From Rhizobium chutanense (lineage in GTDB: Bacteria; Pseudomonadota; Alphaproteobacteria; Rhizobiales; Rhizobiaceae), in NCBI RefSeq assembly GCF_002531935.1, contig NZ_NWSV01000036.1, positions 1 through 48,824 of the forward strand: a stretch of DNA of 48,824 bases. The letters are read 5' to 3'. Each line of letters begins with the position of its first letter. Positions within the stretch are counted from its first letter, which is position 1. The notes beneath the pieces are model-generated. The model was not told the origin of the DNA. It saw nothing but the letters and a program-made list of their open reading frames with translations, and searched no databases. Below, piece after piece: positions 1-7,845 of this stretch. A program made the position numbers and the translations under genes.

Positions 1-310
1 TCACAGTTTGTGAATCGTCTGTCCGCAATACAGCGGCCAACGCTACTGACGCCAGATGGGGTCAGCTTGTCGCTTACCGACAATCGAAGCGATGTCCGCC
101 ATCAGCCGATAATCATTGCACATTGCTCTTAACGGTCGGAGGTGATCGCCGTGCACCCGGAGGTGGGCCCCGGAGTGAGGACGATGCCGAACAACGAAAA
201 CAGGCTGCTTCCCGCCAAGCGAACGTTCACGGTTGAAATTCAAACACGAGCCTGGCCGAGAGCGTCGAATGAAATGAGGACAGTTCATCCGGTTCTGGCG
301 GCAGCAGCGA
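1..310. other. Left edge, no gene recognised
   Basis: I see no convincing coding region in the first 310 bases. Short open frames on both strands have arginine-rich, low-complexity translations typical of out-of-frame GC-rich DNA. A gene cut by the window edge cannot be excluded. Confidence 0.4.
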
Positions 311-829
311 TTACGTTTCCTGAGACGCTTCAAATTCGACAAAAGCGGTTGCGAAGAAGAGATGGCGCTTTGCCGGTCCCCTGTTGGTTTTGGGAAGGCC
401 CGCTATTGTCGCGTGAGATCCCTTGAGCAGCGCGACCAGGAACAGATCGCAACTTTCGACGACCATTTTAGGCCGGAGCTGGTCGGTGGCCTTCAGGTAT
501 TTTGAAAATGCTGGAATAGTTCTCTTCACGGTTGCTTGAAGCAGCGCAGGCGACAGGACCTGGAAAAGATCCTTTGGCTGCGTGAGTCTTAGAGCCTCAA
601 TCGTGCCCCACAAGGCGTCGGCATTGAGGCGGTAATTCAGCGTCTTTCCCCATACTGTCGGCCCGAAATGTTCTTCAAGCGTATCCGACAGGGCCCTGAC
701 ATCCTTGATACGGCCCTTGGCCAGGATGTCCTGCTGGCGCTGCGCCTCCACGCGTCGGGAGTTCGCGCTGATCAGGCTGGAGATGGTATGGTCGCCGGAT
801 TGCGTGAGCAGGCCGAGAGAGTCTAGCAT
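311..829 (-). CDS. Hypothetical protein, 172 aa, function unknown
   Basis: This leftward frame starts at an ATG (a TTG lies one codon earlier) and ends at 311. The product is soluble and mostly helical by composition, with no signal peptide or membrane segment. I do not recognise the family and see no catalytic motif. The amino-acid composition is balanced, unlike shadow frames, so it is probably real. It is oriented like the downstream-numbered soxR gene, 29 bp away, and could be read from the same transcript. It may be a truncated piece of a larger plasmid protein. Confidence 0.5.
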   Translation of the reverse strand: MLDSLGLLTQSGDHTISSLISANSRRVEAQRQQDILAKGRIKDVRALSDTLEEHFGPTVWGKTLNYRLNADALWGTIEALRLTQPKDLFQVLSPALLQATVKRTIPAFSKYLKATDQLRPKMVVESCDLFLVALLKGSHATIAGLPKTNRGPAKRHLFFATAFVEFEASQET

Positions 830-857
830 CAAGACCTCGTCATTGTTGGAGGCTCAT

Positions 858-1292
858 TCACCCGAGCCAATACCTCGCCCCCGGGCCTTTGCGTCCTGCC
901 ACGTCAGCAGGGTTCGCCAACCGGCATCGGTCGATCGACAGGCAGCCGCAACCGATGCATTCGCCAAGACCGGACCGCAGGCGCTGTAACTCGGCTATGC
1001 GCTGGTCGATACGTTTTGCCCACACGCTCGACAACTGCGACCAATCCCGACGTGACGGTACGCGATCGGCCGGCAGCTTGGCGAGCTCGGCGCCGATCTC
1101 CTCAAGCGTCAACCCGATCCGCTGTGCAAAGACGATGAAAGCGATCCGCCGCAATGCAGACCGGTGATAGCGTCGATGTCCCGAGCCGGCGCGCTCGGAT
1201 GCGATCAACCCACGCTCCTCATAGAAGCGCAGAGCTGATGAGGCAATGCCGCTGCGCCGCGACACGTCGGTGATGGTTAGCATCGGATCCAT
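858..1292 (-). CDS. soxR: SoxR-type redox-sensing MerR regulator
   Basis: SoxR is a dimeric transcription activator whose [2Fe-2S] cluster is oxidised by redox-cycling compounds or nitric oxide. The N-terminus carries the MerR winged helix (TITDVSRRSG, then SSALRFYEERGLI). A dimerisation helix follows. The C-terminal cluster motif CIGCGCLSIDRC has the diagnostic CX2CXCX5C spacing. At about 144 aa the length is normal. Two ATGs (1292 and 1283) are possible; the outer one is used here. The gene is divergent from an SDR/QueA-like pair, and the SoxR operator lies in the short gap, which indicates that the pair is its local target. Confidence 0.9.
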   Translation of the reverse strand: MDPMLTITDVSRRSGIASSALRFYEERGLIASERAGSGHRRYHRSALRRIAFIVFAQRIGLTLEEIGAELAKLPADRVPSRRDWSQLSSVWAKRIDQRIAELQRLRSGLGECIGCGCLSIDRCRLANPADVAGRKGPGARYWLG

Positions 1293-1314
1293 GCACAAAT
1301 AAAAGCACGAAGCT

Positions 1315-1352
1315 CTCTTGACTTCAAGTTAACTTGAACTTGTAGCAGTTAG
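1315..1352 (+). promoter_or_regulatory. SoxR operator inside a MerR-type promoter
   Basis: A perfect 16-bp palindrome TTCAAGTTAACTTGAA sits at 1323-1338. It agrees with the known SoxR box core (CCTCAAGTTAACTTGAGG) except at the outer positions. A -35-like TTGACT at 1318-1323 overlaps its left edge. A 19-bp spacer would put a weak -10 at about 1343-1348; overlong spacers of this kind are typical of MerR-family promoters. The arrangement points rightward to the SDR gene at 1378 and can also repress soxR. Confidence 0.82.
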
Positions 1353-1377
1353 GCGTACCCATTGAAGGAGCACCGCA

Positions 1378-2100
1378 ATGCAGGCGAATATCGATCTTCA
1401 AGAACTTCGCGTAGGGATCACCGGCGGCACTTCCGGCCTCGGACTGGCGTTTGTGCGGCAGCTTGCCGAGAAGGGTGCGAGCGTTGCCTTCGTCGCCCGC
1501 ACCGCCGCGAATGTCGGACGCGTCGCAGCCGAGACGGGTGCGCACGGCATTGTCGCCGATATCGGCAAGAAGGAAGACATCTATCCGATCGCGATGCAGA
1601 TCAGTGCCAATCTTGGCGGCGTCGACGTCCTGATCAACAATGCATCGAGCCTCGGTCCTGTGCCTCTGGCGCTTCTTGCCGACACGGAGTGCGAGGAGCT
1701 GGAAGCGGCCCTCGTAGTCAACCTGCTTGGCGCCTTCCGGCTGACGAAAGCCCTATTCGGTGCGCTTGCCACGTCGGCGCGCGAGGGCCGCGGCGCGCTG
1801 GTGATCAACATCTCCAGCGACGCGGCGGTCAACGCCTATCCCGGCTGGGGCGCATACGGCGCGAGCAAGGCAGCGCTTGCCCATCTGACGGCGATTTGGG
1901 ACGCGGAGGCGAAAGGAGATGGAATAAGGTTTCTTGCCCTCGACCCGGGCGATATGGACACCCCGCTGCACGCGCTGGCGCTACCAGACGCCGATCGGTC
2001 GACCTTGAAAGATCCGGAACTGGCCGCTGCCGAGATCATCGAAAAGATGCTCGACGCGTTGCCGAGTCACGATGCGCTTGCCGCCGGAGCCCACGCGTGA
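1378..2100 (+). CDS. SDR-family oxidoreductase in a SoxR operon
   Basis: A classical short-chain dehydrogenase of 240 aa. The NAD(P)-binding glycine motif is TGGTSGLG near residue 15, the NNASS stretch follows the fourth strand, and the catalytic Tyr and Lys are in YGASK near residue 160, with the catalytic Ser in the NISSDAA segment. An AAGGAG ribosome site precedes the ATG by about 9 bases. The stop overlaps the start of the next gene, so the two are translationally coupled. The substrate cannot be told; the SoxR operator upstream suggests a role against redox-cycling or quinone-like compounds (inference). Confidence 0.85.
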   Translation: MQANIDLQELRVGITGGTSGLGLAFVRQLAEKGASVAFVARTAANVGRVAAETGAHGIVADIGKKEDIYPIAMQISANLGGVDVLINNASSLGPVPLALLADTECEELEAALVVNLLGAFRLTKALFGALATSAREGRGALVINISSDAAVNAYPGWGAYGASKAALAHLTAIWDAEAKGDGIRFLALDPGDMDTPLHALALPDADRSTLKDPELAAAEIIEKMLDALPSHDALAAGAHA

Positions 2101-3143
2101 TCGCCGCTGATCGGCTCGATCGGCAATCGGCCAGGCTGCTCGTCGTGGAGCCGGACGGCACGATGCGCGACCTGCCGCGGGCTAACCTCGGGACGTTATT
2201 CGATCCTGGCGATCTGGTTGTCGCCAACGACGCTGCGACCTTGCCTGCCAGCCTGCACGGCACGCATCTCCAATGTGGAAAGACAATCGAGATCCGCTTA
2301 GCCGGCTGGCTGTCACCTTCCGCTCCAGTCCGCTTCCTTGCGATCGTCTTCGGCTCGGGCGATCACCGCACCCGCACGGAAGATCGGCTGCCGCCCCCTG
2401 CGCTGTCATCAGGCGATCGCCTCCAGCTCGGCCCACTTCAAGCCGTCGTTAAGCGCATTCTCGACCATCCTCGCCTTCTCGAGCTTAGCTTCCAAGGCAC
2501 CCGAGCAGCCATGTTTGCAGGACTGGCGCAGCATGGTAGGCCGATTCAATACGCGCATGTTCCGGAGCCGCTGGCACTGTGGGATGTTTGGACGAGAATT
2601 GCCGCCCGGCCGGTCGCGTTCGAGGCGCCATCGGCTTCCTTCGCGCTCGACTGGCGCACACTGCAAGCTTGGCGTCGGCGCGAGATCGGTTTTGCAACAC
2701 TCACGCATGCCGCCGGCATTTCTTCCACCGGCGATCCCGCGCTCGACTCGCGCCTTCCCTTCGACGAGCCGTACCACATCCCTGAATGTACCGTGGCGCA
2801 GGTAGCGCGGGCGCAGCTCAAGGGCAGTCGCATCATCGCGATCGGCACGAGCGTCGTGCGCGCACTTGAAGCAGCCGCCAATCCCGATGGCAGCGTGCGT
2901 GCCGGAGATGGTATTGCGACAGGGCGTATCGCACGGGGCACTCCGCTCCGCGTCGTCGATGCGGTTCTCACTGGCGTCCACCAGCTGGGCGAAAGCCATT
3001 TCGAGCTGTTGCGCGCCTTCGCCGACGACAGCCTCCTCGCCAGTGCCTCCACCGCTCTAACTGCATACGGTTATCGTGCGCATGAATTCGGCGATTCCAT
3101 GCTGCTTAACCGTCAACCGCCACCTAATTGGCGCGAACCTTAG
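2097..3143 (+). CDS. QueA-like S-adenosylmethionine:tRNA ribosyltransferase-isomerase paralogue
   Basis: The 348-aa product belongs to the QueA fold family, whose classic member transfers and isomerises the ribosyl part of SAM onto preQ1-tRNA to make epoxyqueuosine. Recognisable segments are GDLVVANDAATLPASL near the start, PIQYAHVPEPLALWDV in the middle, and LTHAAGISSTGD and GTSVVRALE toward the end. The start is a GTG that overlaps the SDR stop as GTGA. It is the accessory subtype rather than canonical QueA, with a diverged C-terminal motif (LTGVHQLGESHFELL). Its real substrate may not be tRNA. Co-transcription with an SDR under SoxR is unusual for a queuosine gene. Confidence 0.75.
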   Translation: MIAADRLDRQSARLLVVEPDGTMRDLPRANLGTLFDPGDLVVANDAATLPASLHGTHLQCGKTIEIRLAGWLSPSAPVRFLAIVFGSGDHRTRTEDRLPPPALSSGDRLQLGPLQAVVKRILDHPRLLELSFQGTRAAMFAGLAQHGRPIQYAHVPEPLALWDVWTRIAARPVAFEAPSASFALDWRTLQAWRRREIGFATLTHAAGISSTGDPALDSRLPFDEPYHIPECTVAQVARAQLKGSRIIAIGTSVVRALEAAANPDGSVRAGDGIATGRIARGTPLRVVDAVLTGVHQLGESHFELLRAFADDSLLASASTALTAYGYRAHEFGDSMLLNRQPPPNWREP

Positions 3144-3523
3144 ATGGATAAAGCAGTTTGCATCGCCGTTCCTTGGCTGGCGGCACTGAAGCGTCGCGTA
3201 AGGCCGGTTGGAACATCGGCTCGCTCGCGCAAGGTGGTGCTCGGCGTCATCGTGATCAATGGCAGGATACAGCAGGAGGCCGACGTGGAACACCTCGTCG
3301 CTCAGTAGATCTTCGATCTCTCGGCCGATCTGTCGTGCCTGCCGGGCGCGACAGTAAATTCTGGGCGCCGACCGGACGCGGCGGCGACGTGTTCGCGCAC
3401 GGCTCTTCAGGCAGCCCGGATTCTCACGAACGGCCGGCGCCGGGGCTTCGGCTCGGAGATATGTTTGTGCCGGACCTTTGATATCGATACCCTGAAGATC
3501 AGGGCAGGAATTTTCAGTAGATT
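3144..3523 (+). pseudogene. dnaE2: 3' remnant of error-prone DNA polymerase dnaE2/imuC
   Basis: Three short stretches in different frames resemble the C-terminus of the alphaproteobacterial DnaE2/ImuC polymerase: a segment ending NGRIQQEADVEHLVAQ that meets an in-frame TAG at about 3306, then the continuation IFDLSADL, then GDMFVPDL followed after a frame change by DIDTLKIRAGIFS. These match the family's OB-like end and its typical final residues (DLHIDTLKVKAR). No upstream polymerase body exists, so this is a fragment left by recombination. Assignment rests on memory of the family. Confidence 0.5.
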
Positions 3524-3708
3524 TGCTGCTGACTAATGGTAGCCACGGCGCCGCGGTTGTTCGATTCCCATCAGGGCGCGCAACCGAGGAAGTTGGCGAA
3601 CGCATAAGATGCGACCGGAGCGTCTAGGCCCTACGCCGATGTCCTGCCGCGACAATTCTAATTGCCACCGCCTTAAATCCACCTATGAAGATGCCGCACC
3701 AGTGCGGG

Positions 3709-3981
3709 CTACTCGGCGGCTTGACGCAGCGGATATTTCGCCGGGTGTTCGGCGGGCCCAATAAATTCGAAATCGTCCGGCATGGCGTGCTGATCAGTGC
3801 CGAGGAGTGCTAACGTCCAGTAGTCGGGTTCTGCGCCGAAGATAGTAGAGACCTGTACTACCGTAATCTTGCCCTCGAAATACTTCGATGAGCGCGCCCA
3901 GTACAGCGCATCAGGGACCAAACTTGTTACAGCCACAACGCCCACTCCGTTTGATGACATGGATGGTATCAGAATCTCCAT
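3709..3981 (-). CDS. Small conserved-looking hypothetical protein, 90 aa
   Basis: A soluble 90-residue protein with no signal peptide, membrane segment or known motif. Composition is balanced (SNGVGVVAVTSLVPDALYWA near the N-terminus), and a GAGAG-like ribosome site precedes the ATG. It stands alone between the dnaE2 remnant and a small membrane-peptide gene. Function is unknown. Confidence 0.45.
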   Translation of the reverse strand: MEILIPSMSSNGVGVVAVTSLVPDALYWARSSKYFEGKITVVQVSTIFGAEPDYWTLALLGTDQHAMPDDFEFIGPAEHPAKYPLRQAAE

Positions 3982-4058
3982 AGATGAACATCTCTCATTT
4001 TGATTGAAGACAGGTCACTCATCCTTGCCTTCATCAATCAGAGCCTGCTGTGGATATA

Positions 4059-4187
4059 ATGAATAAACTTGAGCTGGTTATCTTCAACATGCGGATCGAG
4101 GGCGTCGGTTTTTACGGGCAAACCCTGGCCGCCCTGATCGGGATCGTGCTGATCGGCCTGATCTTCTGGCGGCGCGTCTATGCGTGA
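4059..4187 (+). CDS. Small single-span membrane peptide, 42 aa
   Basis: The frame encodes a short amphipathic N-terminus, then a hydrophobic run (TLAALIGIVLIGLIFW), then the basic tail RRVYA, a normal inner-membrane peptide layout with a positive cytoplasmic end. An internal ATG at residue 11 is an alternative start (MRIEGVGFYGQ). The ribosome site is weak. A 9-bp hairpin follows 20 bases after the stop. Function unknown. Confidence 0.45.
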   Translation: MNKLELVIFNMRIEGVGFYGQTLAALIGIVLIGLIFWRRVYA

Positions 4188-4206
4188 GCACCGGCCGCGT
4201 CAGCGG

Positions 4207-4232
4207 GAAAGCGGGACACGCGGCCCGCTTTC
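4207..4232 (+). terminator. Hairpin after the small membrane peptide
   Basis: GAAAGCGGG (4207-4215) pairs perfectly with CCCGCTTTC (4224-4232) across an 8-base loop. No T run follows, so it is either a weak or factor-assisted terminator or an mRNA-stabilising hairpin. Confidence 0.4.
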
Positions 4233-4500
4233 AGGTGCGGAGGATTGACGTGGGGAAGGTGAGGGGAACCTGCCGACCTGGCACATATGGTGCCGCCATC
4301 AGATGAGTAATGGACAGCTTAGAATGTCAGAAATTGTTCCGCTATCGAAACAAACTGTTGATATCGTCAAAATTTATCGGGAAACGGAGAAAGAACCGCC
4401 ATGCGCGTATTCCGCGAACCACAACCAATTCCTATATTGAGACAGCAACAGTGCGCCACAGCTTAGATAAAGAGGCGCCGAGTTAAGACTTTCTTAGGGG
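4233..4500. other. Intergenic, nothing recognised
   Basis: A somewhat AT-richer stretch without a supported gene. A short frame from the ATG at 4401 runs only 21 codons. Confidence 0.3.
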
Positions 4501-5175
4501 TATCATCTGCAGAGCCTTTTTATCGGCCGAAAAGCGGCAAGAAGCCTTTACTACATCGACGAGCAGGCGCGCCGCATCGGGCGGCCGCTCAACACTCACG
4601 CAACCATCAATTTCGCCTGCACCGGTTGCGATCCGCGTGAGGCCGTGAAGGCCTTCGCCAAAATCAGACAGAACCATTTCGGCAAATGGACGACGCGCCA
4701 ACTCCCCCCGCCACTTCGTCATGAGGCCACCGGCGCCTATGCCTTCGAAAACGTAAGAGACGACGCGCCTTTCCTTACTCTCCAGCCAGGTGATGATCAT
4801 AACGTTCACGTTCACTGGATCGTTCATCTGCCGCCCGGCTGCCTGAAGGCCTTCGAAGAGAAGCTATGGCGCTGGGTCGAACGCTGCTGCAACGGTATTC
4901 ACGACGCAAAGGCCATTATGATTACCGAGCGTCCGGCCGCCGTGATGCGCAATTACGTTCTCGCAGGCTGCGACCCCAAATGGGCCGAGATCTATCGGGC
5001 CACGGCCCAACCTCAAGGCATGATCGTTGGCGGTCGTCGCTCCGGCACAACCGAAAACCTGGCCCGAAAACGACGCATTGAACGCGATCGCCAGGACAAG
5101 AAGGTCCGCCCGCTTCCCTATCAAGGCGGATCAAAAAGCATCAAAACGCACCGAAAATCGGCGCTAGTAGATTGA
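4501..5175 (+). CDS. HUH-endonuclease-like replication/mobilisation protein, 5' end uncertain
   Basis: The frame is open from just after a stop at 4495 to 5175. It carries DDHNVHVHWIVHLP, with the histidine-hydrophobic-histidine pattern of HUH nucleases, and a later Tyr in VMRNYVLAG that could be the DNA-linking residue. The tail is basic (RRIERDRQDKKVR), fitting DNA binding. The first good start is a GTG at 4645, but upstream residues (SLYYIDEQARRIGRPL) look genuine, so the true start has been lost, is non-standard, or lies across a frameshift. The neighbours are small mobile-element genes and a recombinase. The HUH assignment is by motif only; a rhizobial protein of unknown function is the alternative. 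Confidence 0.5.
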   Translation, partial: YHLQSLFIGRKAARSLYYIDEQARRIGRPLNTHATINFACTGCDPREAVKAFAKIRQNHFGKWTTRQLPPPLRHEATGAYAFENVRDDAPFLTLQPGDDHNVHVHWIVHLPPGCLKAFEEKLWRWVERCCNGIHDAKAIMITERPAAVMRNYVLAGCDPKWAEIYRATAQPQGMIVGGRRSGTTENLARKRRIERDRQDKKVRPLPYQGGSKSIKTHRKSALVD

Positions 5176-5201
5176 TTTTTTTGAGGATTTTGCTATATTA
5201 T
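5172..5201 (+). promoter_or_regulatory. Putative sigma70-type promoter for the mini-HTH gene
   Basis: TTGATT at 5172-5177 and TATATT at 5194-5199 are 16 bases apart (or TATTAT at 5196-5201, 18 bases). The stretch is AT-rich and lies right at the end of the preceding gene. A perfect hairpin begins one base later, at or near the expected transcript start. Confidence 0.45.
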
Positions 5202-5231
5202 AAGGGAGTTCCGACGAAACGGAACTCCCTT
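5202..5231 (+). terminator. Perfect 12-bp hairpin with ACGAAA loop
   Basis: AAGGGAGTTCCG pairs base for base with CGGAACTCCCTT around a 6-base loop. It could end the HUH-like transcript, though the T run is upstream rather than downstream. It could also be a structured 5' leader of the next gene, 100 bases away. Confidence 0.5.
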
Positions 5232-5330
5232 CGACACCACCGCTTTGACAACGGTGAACGCCTTTTAGTCCGCAAACGTAAAAGTGCGTTGTCGAGGGCC
5301 TTTGTCAAGACCTAGAGAGGTTCAAACCGC

Positions 5331-5537
5331 ATGAAGCATCGTAATAGCAGCCCCCGGCTGACCCCGATCCTCGCCTCGAAGATCAAGGGTCTCTGGGCAC
5401 ACAGCCCCCTCAACCAGGCCCAGATCGCAGCCCGCCTCGGCGAGTTGAACCAGGGCCGCGTCAGCGAGGTCATCACCGGCCAGAAGTTCCCTGACGTTCC
5501 GCCTGCAGACCTGCCGGCAATCCGCCACTATATGTGA
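5331..5537 (+). CDS. Small helix-turn-helix protein, 68 aa
   Basis: The product contains NQAQIAARLGELNQGRVSEV, a compact HTH resembling sigma-factor or phage-regulator recognition helices, and little else. It is probably a small DNA-binding regulator of the surrounding mobile-element genes (inference). A GAGAGG ribosome site precedes the ATG. The next gene starts 9 bp after the stop, so the two form one operon. Confidence 0.6.
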   Translation: MKHRNSSPRLTPILASKIKGLWAHSPLNQAQIAARLGELNQGRVSEVITGQKFPDVPPADLPAIRHYM

Positions 5538-5546
5538 GGTAAGACC

Positions 5547-5774
5547 ATGGCACGTGATACCCATCGAGTAATGCCCCACAAGGACGGTGGCTGGCAGGTG
5601 AAGCGCGACGGCGACCAGAAGGCCAGCCACCGCACGGATACCAAGGCCGAAGCGGAAAAGCTCGCCCGGCCGATCAGCCAGCACCAGCAGACGGAACTGC
5701 AGATCCATGGCAAGGACGGCGCCATTCAGCGCTCCGACAGCCATGGTCATGACCCGAGGTCATCCAAGGGCTAA
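5547..5774 (+). CDS. DUF2188-family protein, 75 aa
   Basis: The pattern HRVMPHKDGGWQVKRDGDQ, then AEAEKLA, then ELQIHGKDGAIQ and SHGHDP is the DUF2188 signature: a short beta-rich fold in which a residue at the N-terminus is followed by a conserved GGW and a C-terminal HGxDG. Members are small, widespread in rhizobia and of unknown function. It is co-directional with the mini-HTH gene. Confidence 0.8.
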   Translation: MARDTHRVMPHKDGGWQVKRDGDQKASHRTDTKAEAEKLARPISQHQQTELQIHGKDGAIQRSDSHGHDPRSSKG

Positions 5775-5782
5775 ATCCCTGC

Positions 5783-5852
5783 TACGGCCGAAGCCTCCCA
5801 ATCGGCCGTAACGTCATCTGCGAAGGCAGGTGCAAGATCCTCTTGCACCTGC
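5783..5852 (+). terminator. Two tandem perfect hairpins after DUF2188
   Basis: TACGGCCGA (5783-5791) pairs with TCGGCCGTA (5802-5810). Then GCAGGTGCAAGA (5826-5837) pairs with TCTTGCACCTGC (5841-5852) around a 3-base loop. Neither is followed by a strong T run. Together they probably end or protect the mini-HTH/DUF2188 transcript. Confidence 0.5.
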
Positions 5853-5898
5853 TGGACGGGCTATGAACAAAATCTTTTGGTGCTCAATGAGACGATGA

Positions 5899-6843
5899 AT
5901 GACCGAAAGTAATGACGCCAACTCGAAGCCTGCGGTCTCTGTAGATGTCAGCATAGGCAAGGAAATCGATCGCAGCCTCGCGGAGATCATCACCGCTTTG
6001 CTGCACCCTGCCGCTAAAGTAACTGGCAGTCTTCTCGCCGATAAAATCGGGATCTATGCCGACCGTGTTCGCCGGAAGCGTGAGCAAAATGCGCAGCTCG
6101 GGCTCAGCCAAGTTCGTGCCAATCTCGATGCCGCTGGCGTGGAGCTTGAAGCCATCACGCCCCCGAAGGAAGAAGAGCTGCACATGCTAATGAATGGCAT
6201 GTCGCTGGCTGATGATGAAAACCTGCGAGACCTGTGGGCGGGACCCTTCACTCAGGTGCTGGACCCAAAATCAGCGATCACCGCTGAACGACCTTTCATA
6301 AGTGTACTGGAAAGCCTCTCTCCCTCAGATGCCAAAATCATCGATTTTTTGGCAAGCAAGCGCCGCACCGATGCGGAACTCAAACGGCTTGTGCGAATAG
6401 CCCTGCCCCGAGATTTCCAAAAAGCGACCGATGAAGAGCGCGAAGCGGTAGAAGAGGCAAGACGTTTTAATGCGGAGACACGCCGGAAAGCGCACCGAAC
6501 GCTAGAAGACAAGGCTATTCTATATGAGCTGCACAAACTTCCTAATTCAGGCTGGGCGGACAATCTCCTTCGGCAAGGTGTAATCGAACGCGTTCCACTG
6601 CCGCTTCGCATGCCGGCACTTCCGAACATCGCTAACATCAACGAGCGTAACCTGCTTCAAGTTCTAAACAATCTCGTACAGCGGTTCGAGATTTTGCAGC
6701 AGGCGGAGGCACAGGATGCGAAGCTACCAGGATTGCTGCCAAAACATTCGACAGAGAACTCTTTCGAGCTTCCCGTAATGTTTACGGGGTTCGGAACACG
6801 ATTGGCACAAGCGTGCGGCCTTTTAGACGAGGCCCATCAGTAA
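5899..6843 (+). CDS. Abi-alpha (DUF4393-like) putative abortive-infection protein
   Basis: The 314-aa product resembles the Abi-alpha family of proteins linked to phage exclusion. The N-terminal third has the family's helical segment (LLHPAAKVTGSLLADKIGIY) followed by a basic stretch. The conserved core is present: LADDENLRDLWAGPFTQVLD, then ISVLESLSPSDAKIIDFL. The remainder is helical and charged. There is no membrane segment. The ribosome site is weak. It stands between mobile-element genes and a recombinase in front of a McrBC locus, a typical defence-island position. The molecular activity of the family is unknown; the defence role is inferred from family and context. Confidence 0.72.
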   Translation: MTESNDANSKPAVSVDVSIGKEIDRSLAEIITALLHPAAKVTGSLLADKIGIYADRVRRKREQNAQLGLSQVRANLDAAGVELEAITPPKEEELHMLMNGMSLADDENLRDLWAGPFTQVLDPKSAITAERPFISVLESLSPSDAKIIDFLASKRRTDAELKRLVRIALPRDFQKATDEEREAVEEARRFNAETRRKAHRTLEDKAILYELHKLPNSGWADNLLRQGVIERVPLPLRMPALPNIANINERNLLQVLNNLVQRFEILQQAEAQDAKLPGLLPKHSTENSFELPVMFTGFGTRLAQACGLLDEAHQ

Positions 6844-6887
6844 TGCCGTACTCTTCCGACGCAACGATCCTTCGCAGACAAGGCAAA

Positions 6888-7845
6888 TTAAATGAGGATC
6901 CGCTCGATCTCATCCAAGCTGACGTCATCGCTGCGGCGATCGTAAAACTGGGTCGTGCGTGTTGACGATGATTGGCAATGTTGGCTGCCTTCTGCTGCGT
7001 CCCACCGTTCTTGAGGTAGGCGGTGATGCCGGTGGCGCGGAAGGTGTGATTACAAACGGCCGTGCTGATGCCGGCGGCGATGGCCCGGCGTTGAACCATG
7101 GCATAGGCTTCGGCCTGCGCGAGGGCCTGATCCAGATAGCCGTCCTGTGCCTCTTGATCGTCTGAAACAGCGGCGCACGCAGATCCGCTTTCAGGCCCGC
7201 TGTAGCCATGTAGTCGTCGAGATAGGCTTCCAACGTATGATGACAGGGCAGTTCCACCTGCTTGCCGCCCTTCTCATGTAGACGCACCCATAGGCGCCGG
7301 TTCTGCGGATACACGTCCTTCACCTCCATGCTCGAGGCGGCACCAATCCGCGCAAAGGTGTAGGTCATCAAGCCAATCAGCGCCCGATCTCGCTTGCCGA
7401 TCAGGGTGTCGGCCGGGATGCTGTCGAGCAGCTGGCGGGCTTCCTCCGGAGCCAGGACCGGCGTCTTGCCCCTCTTCCGGGAATGTTTTGGTCCACGGAC
7501 GGAATGAGCGGGATTGGTTTGCATGACATGGCCCGTTACTAGCCAGTCAAAAAGGTGCCGCACGGCGGCCAGGCGCTGCTTGGCCGTTGGTGCGGCGTGG
7601 CTCCTAGTCAGCTCCTGGACCCAGCCGGCGACGTGGATGGGTGTGATGGCGTCCAGCGATCGGGCACCGCTGTGTTCGCACCACCGCAGAAGCTCGACGG
7701 CTGCCTTGGCGTAAGAGCGACGGGTATTTGGATTGCGGATCTGTGCCGTGAAGAATTCCAGGAATCGACGGCTGCCAAGATCATCCAAGGCGACGATCGC
7801 AGGAAGCGCATAGAAGCGTGGCTGACTGGGCACAACCTGGCTCAT
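6888..7845 (-). pseudogene. Tyrosine recombinase (phage-type integrase), two frameshifts
   Basis: An N-terminal SAM-like core-binding domain (RRFLEFFTAQIRNPNTRRSY) is followed by a catalytic domain. The first catalytic Arg is in TFARIGAASS. The His-x-x-Arg box (CNHTFRATGITAYL) is in a second frame, and the nucleophilic Tyr (TTQFYDRRSDDVSLDEI) is in a third. One frame change lies near 7150-7165. The other, near 6962, is a single missing base in what should read ANHAS. All catalytic residues survive if the two are corrected, so decay is recent or these are base-calling errors. An ATG at 7845 overlaps the TIR gene stop as ATGA, implying coupled translation; a GTG at 7851 is an alternative. Confidence 0.8.

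Noticed and set aside
1362..2096. Long open frame continuing upstream of the QueA-like gene
   Set aside because: The part before 2097 overlaps the well-supported SDR gene in another frame and has an Arg/Ser/Cys-rich shadow composition; the QueA homology begins at the GTG.
2409..2999. Leftward 196-codon frame opposite the QueA-like gene
   Set aside because: Antisense to a recognised gene, with no motif of its own.
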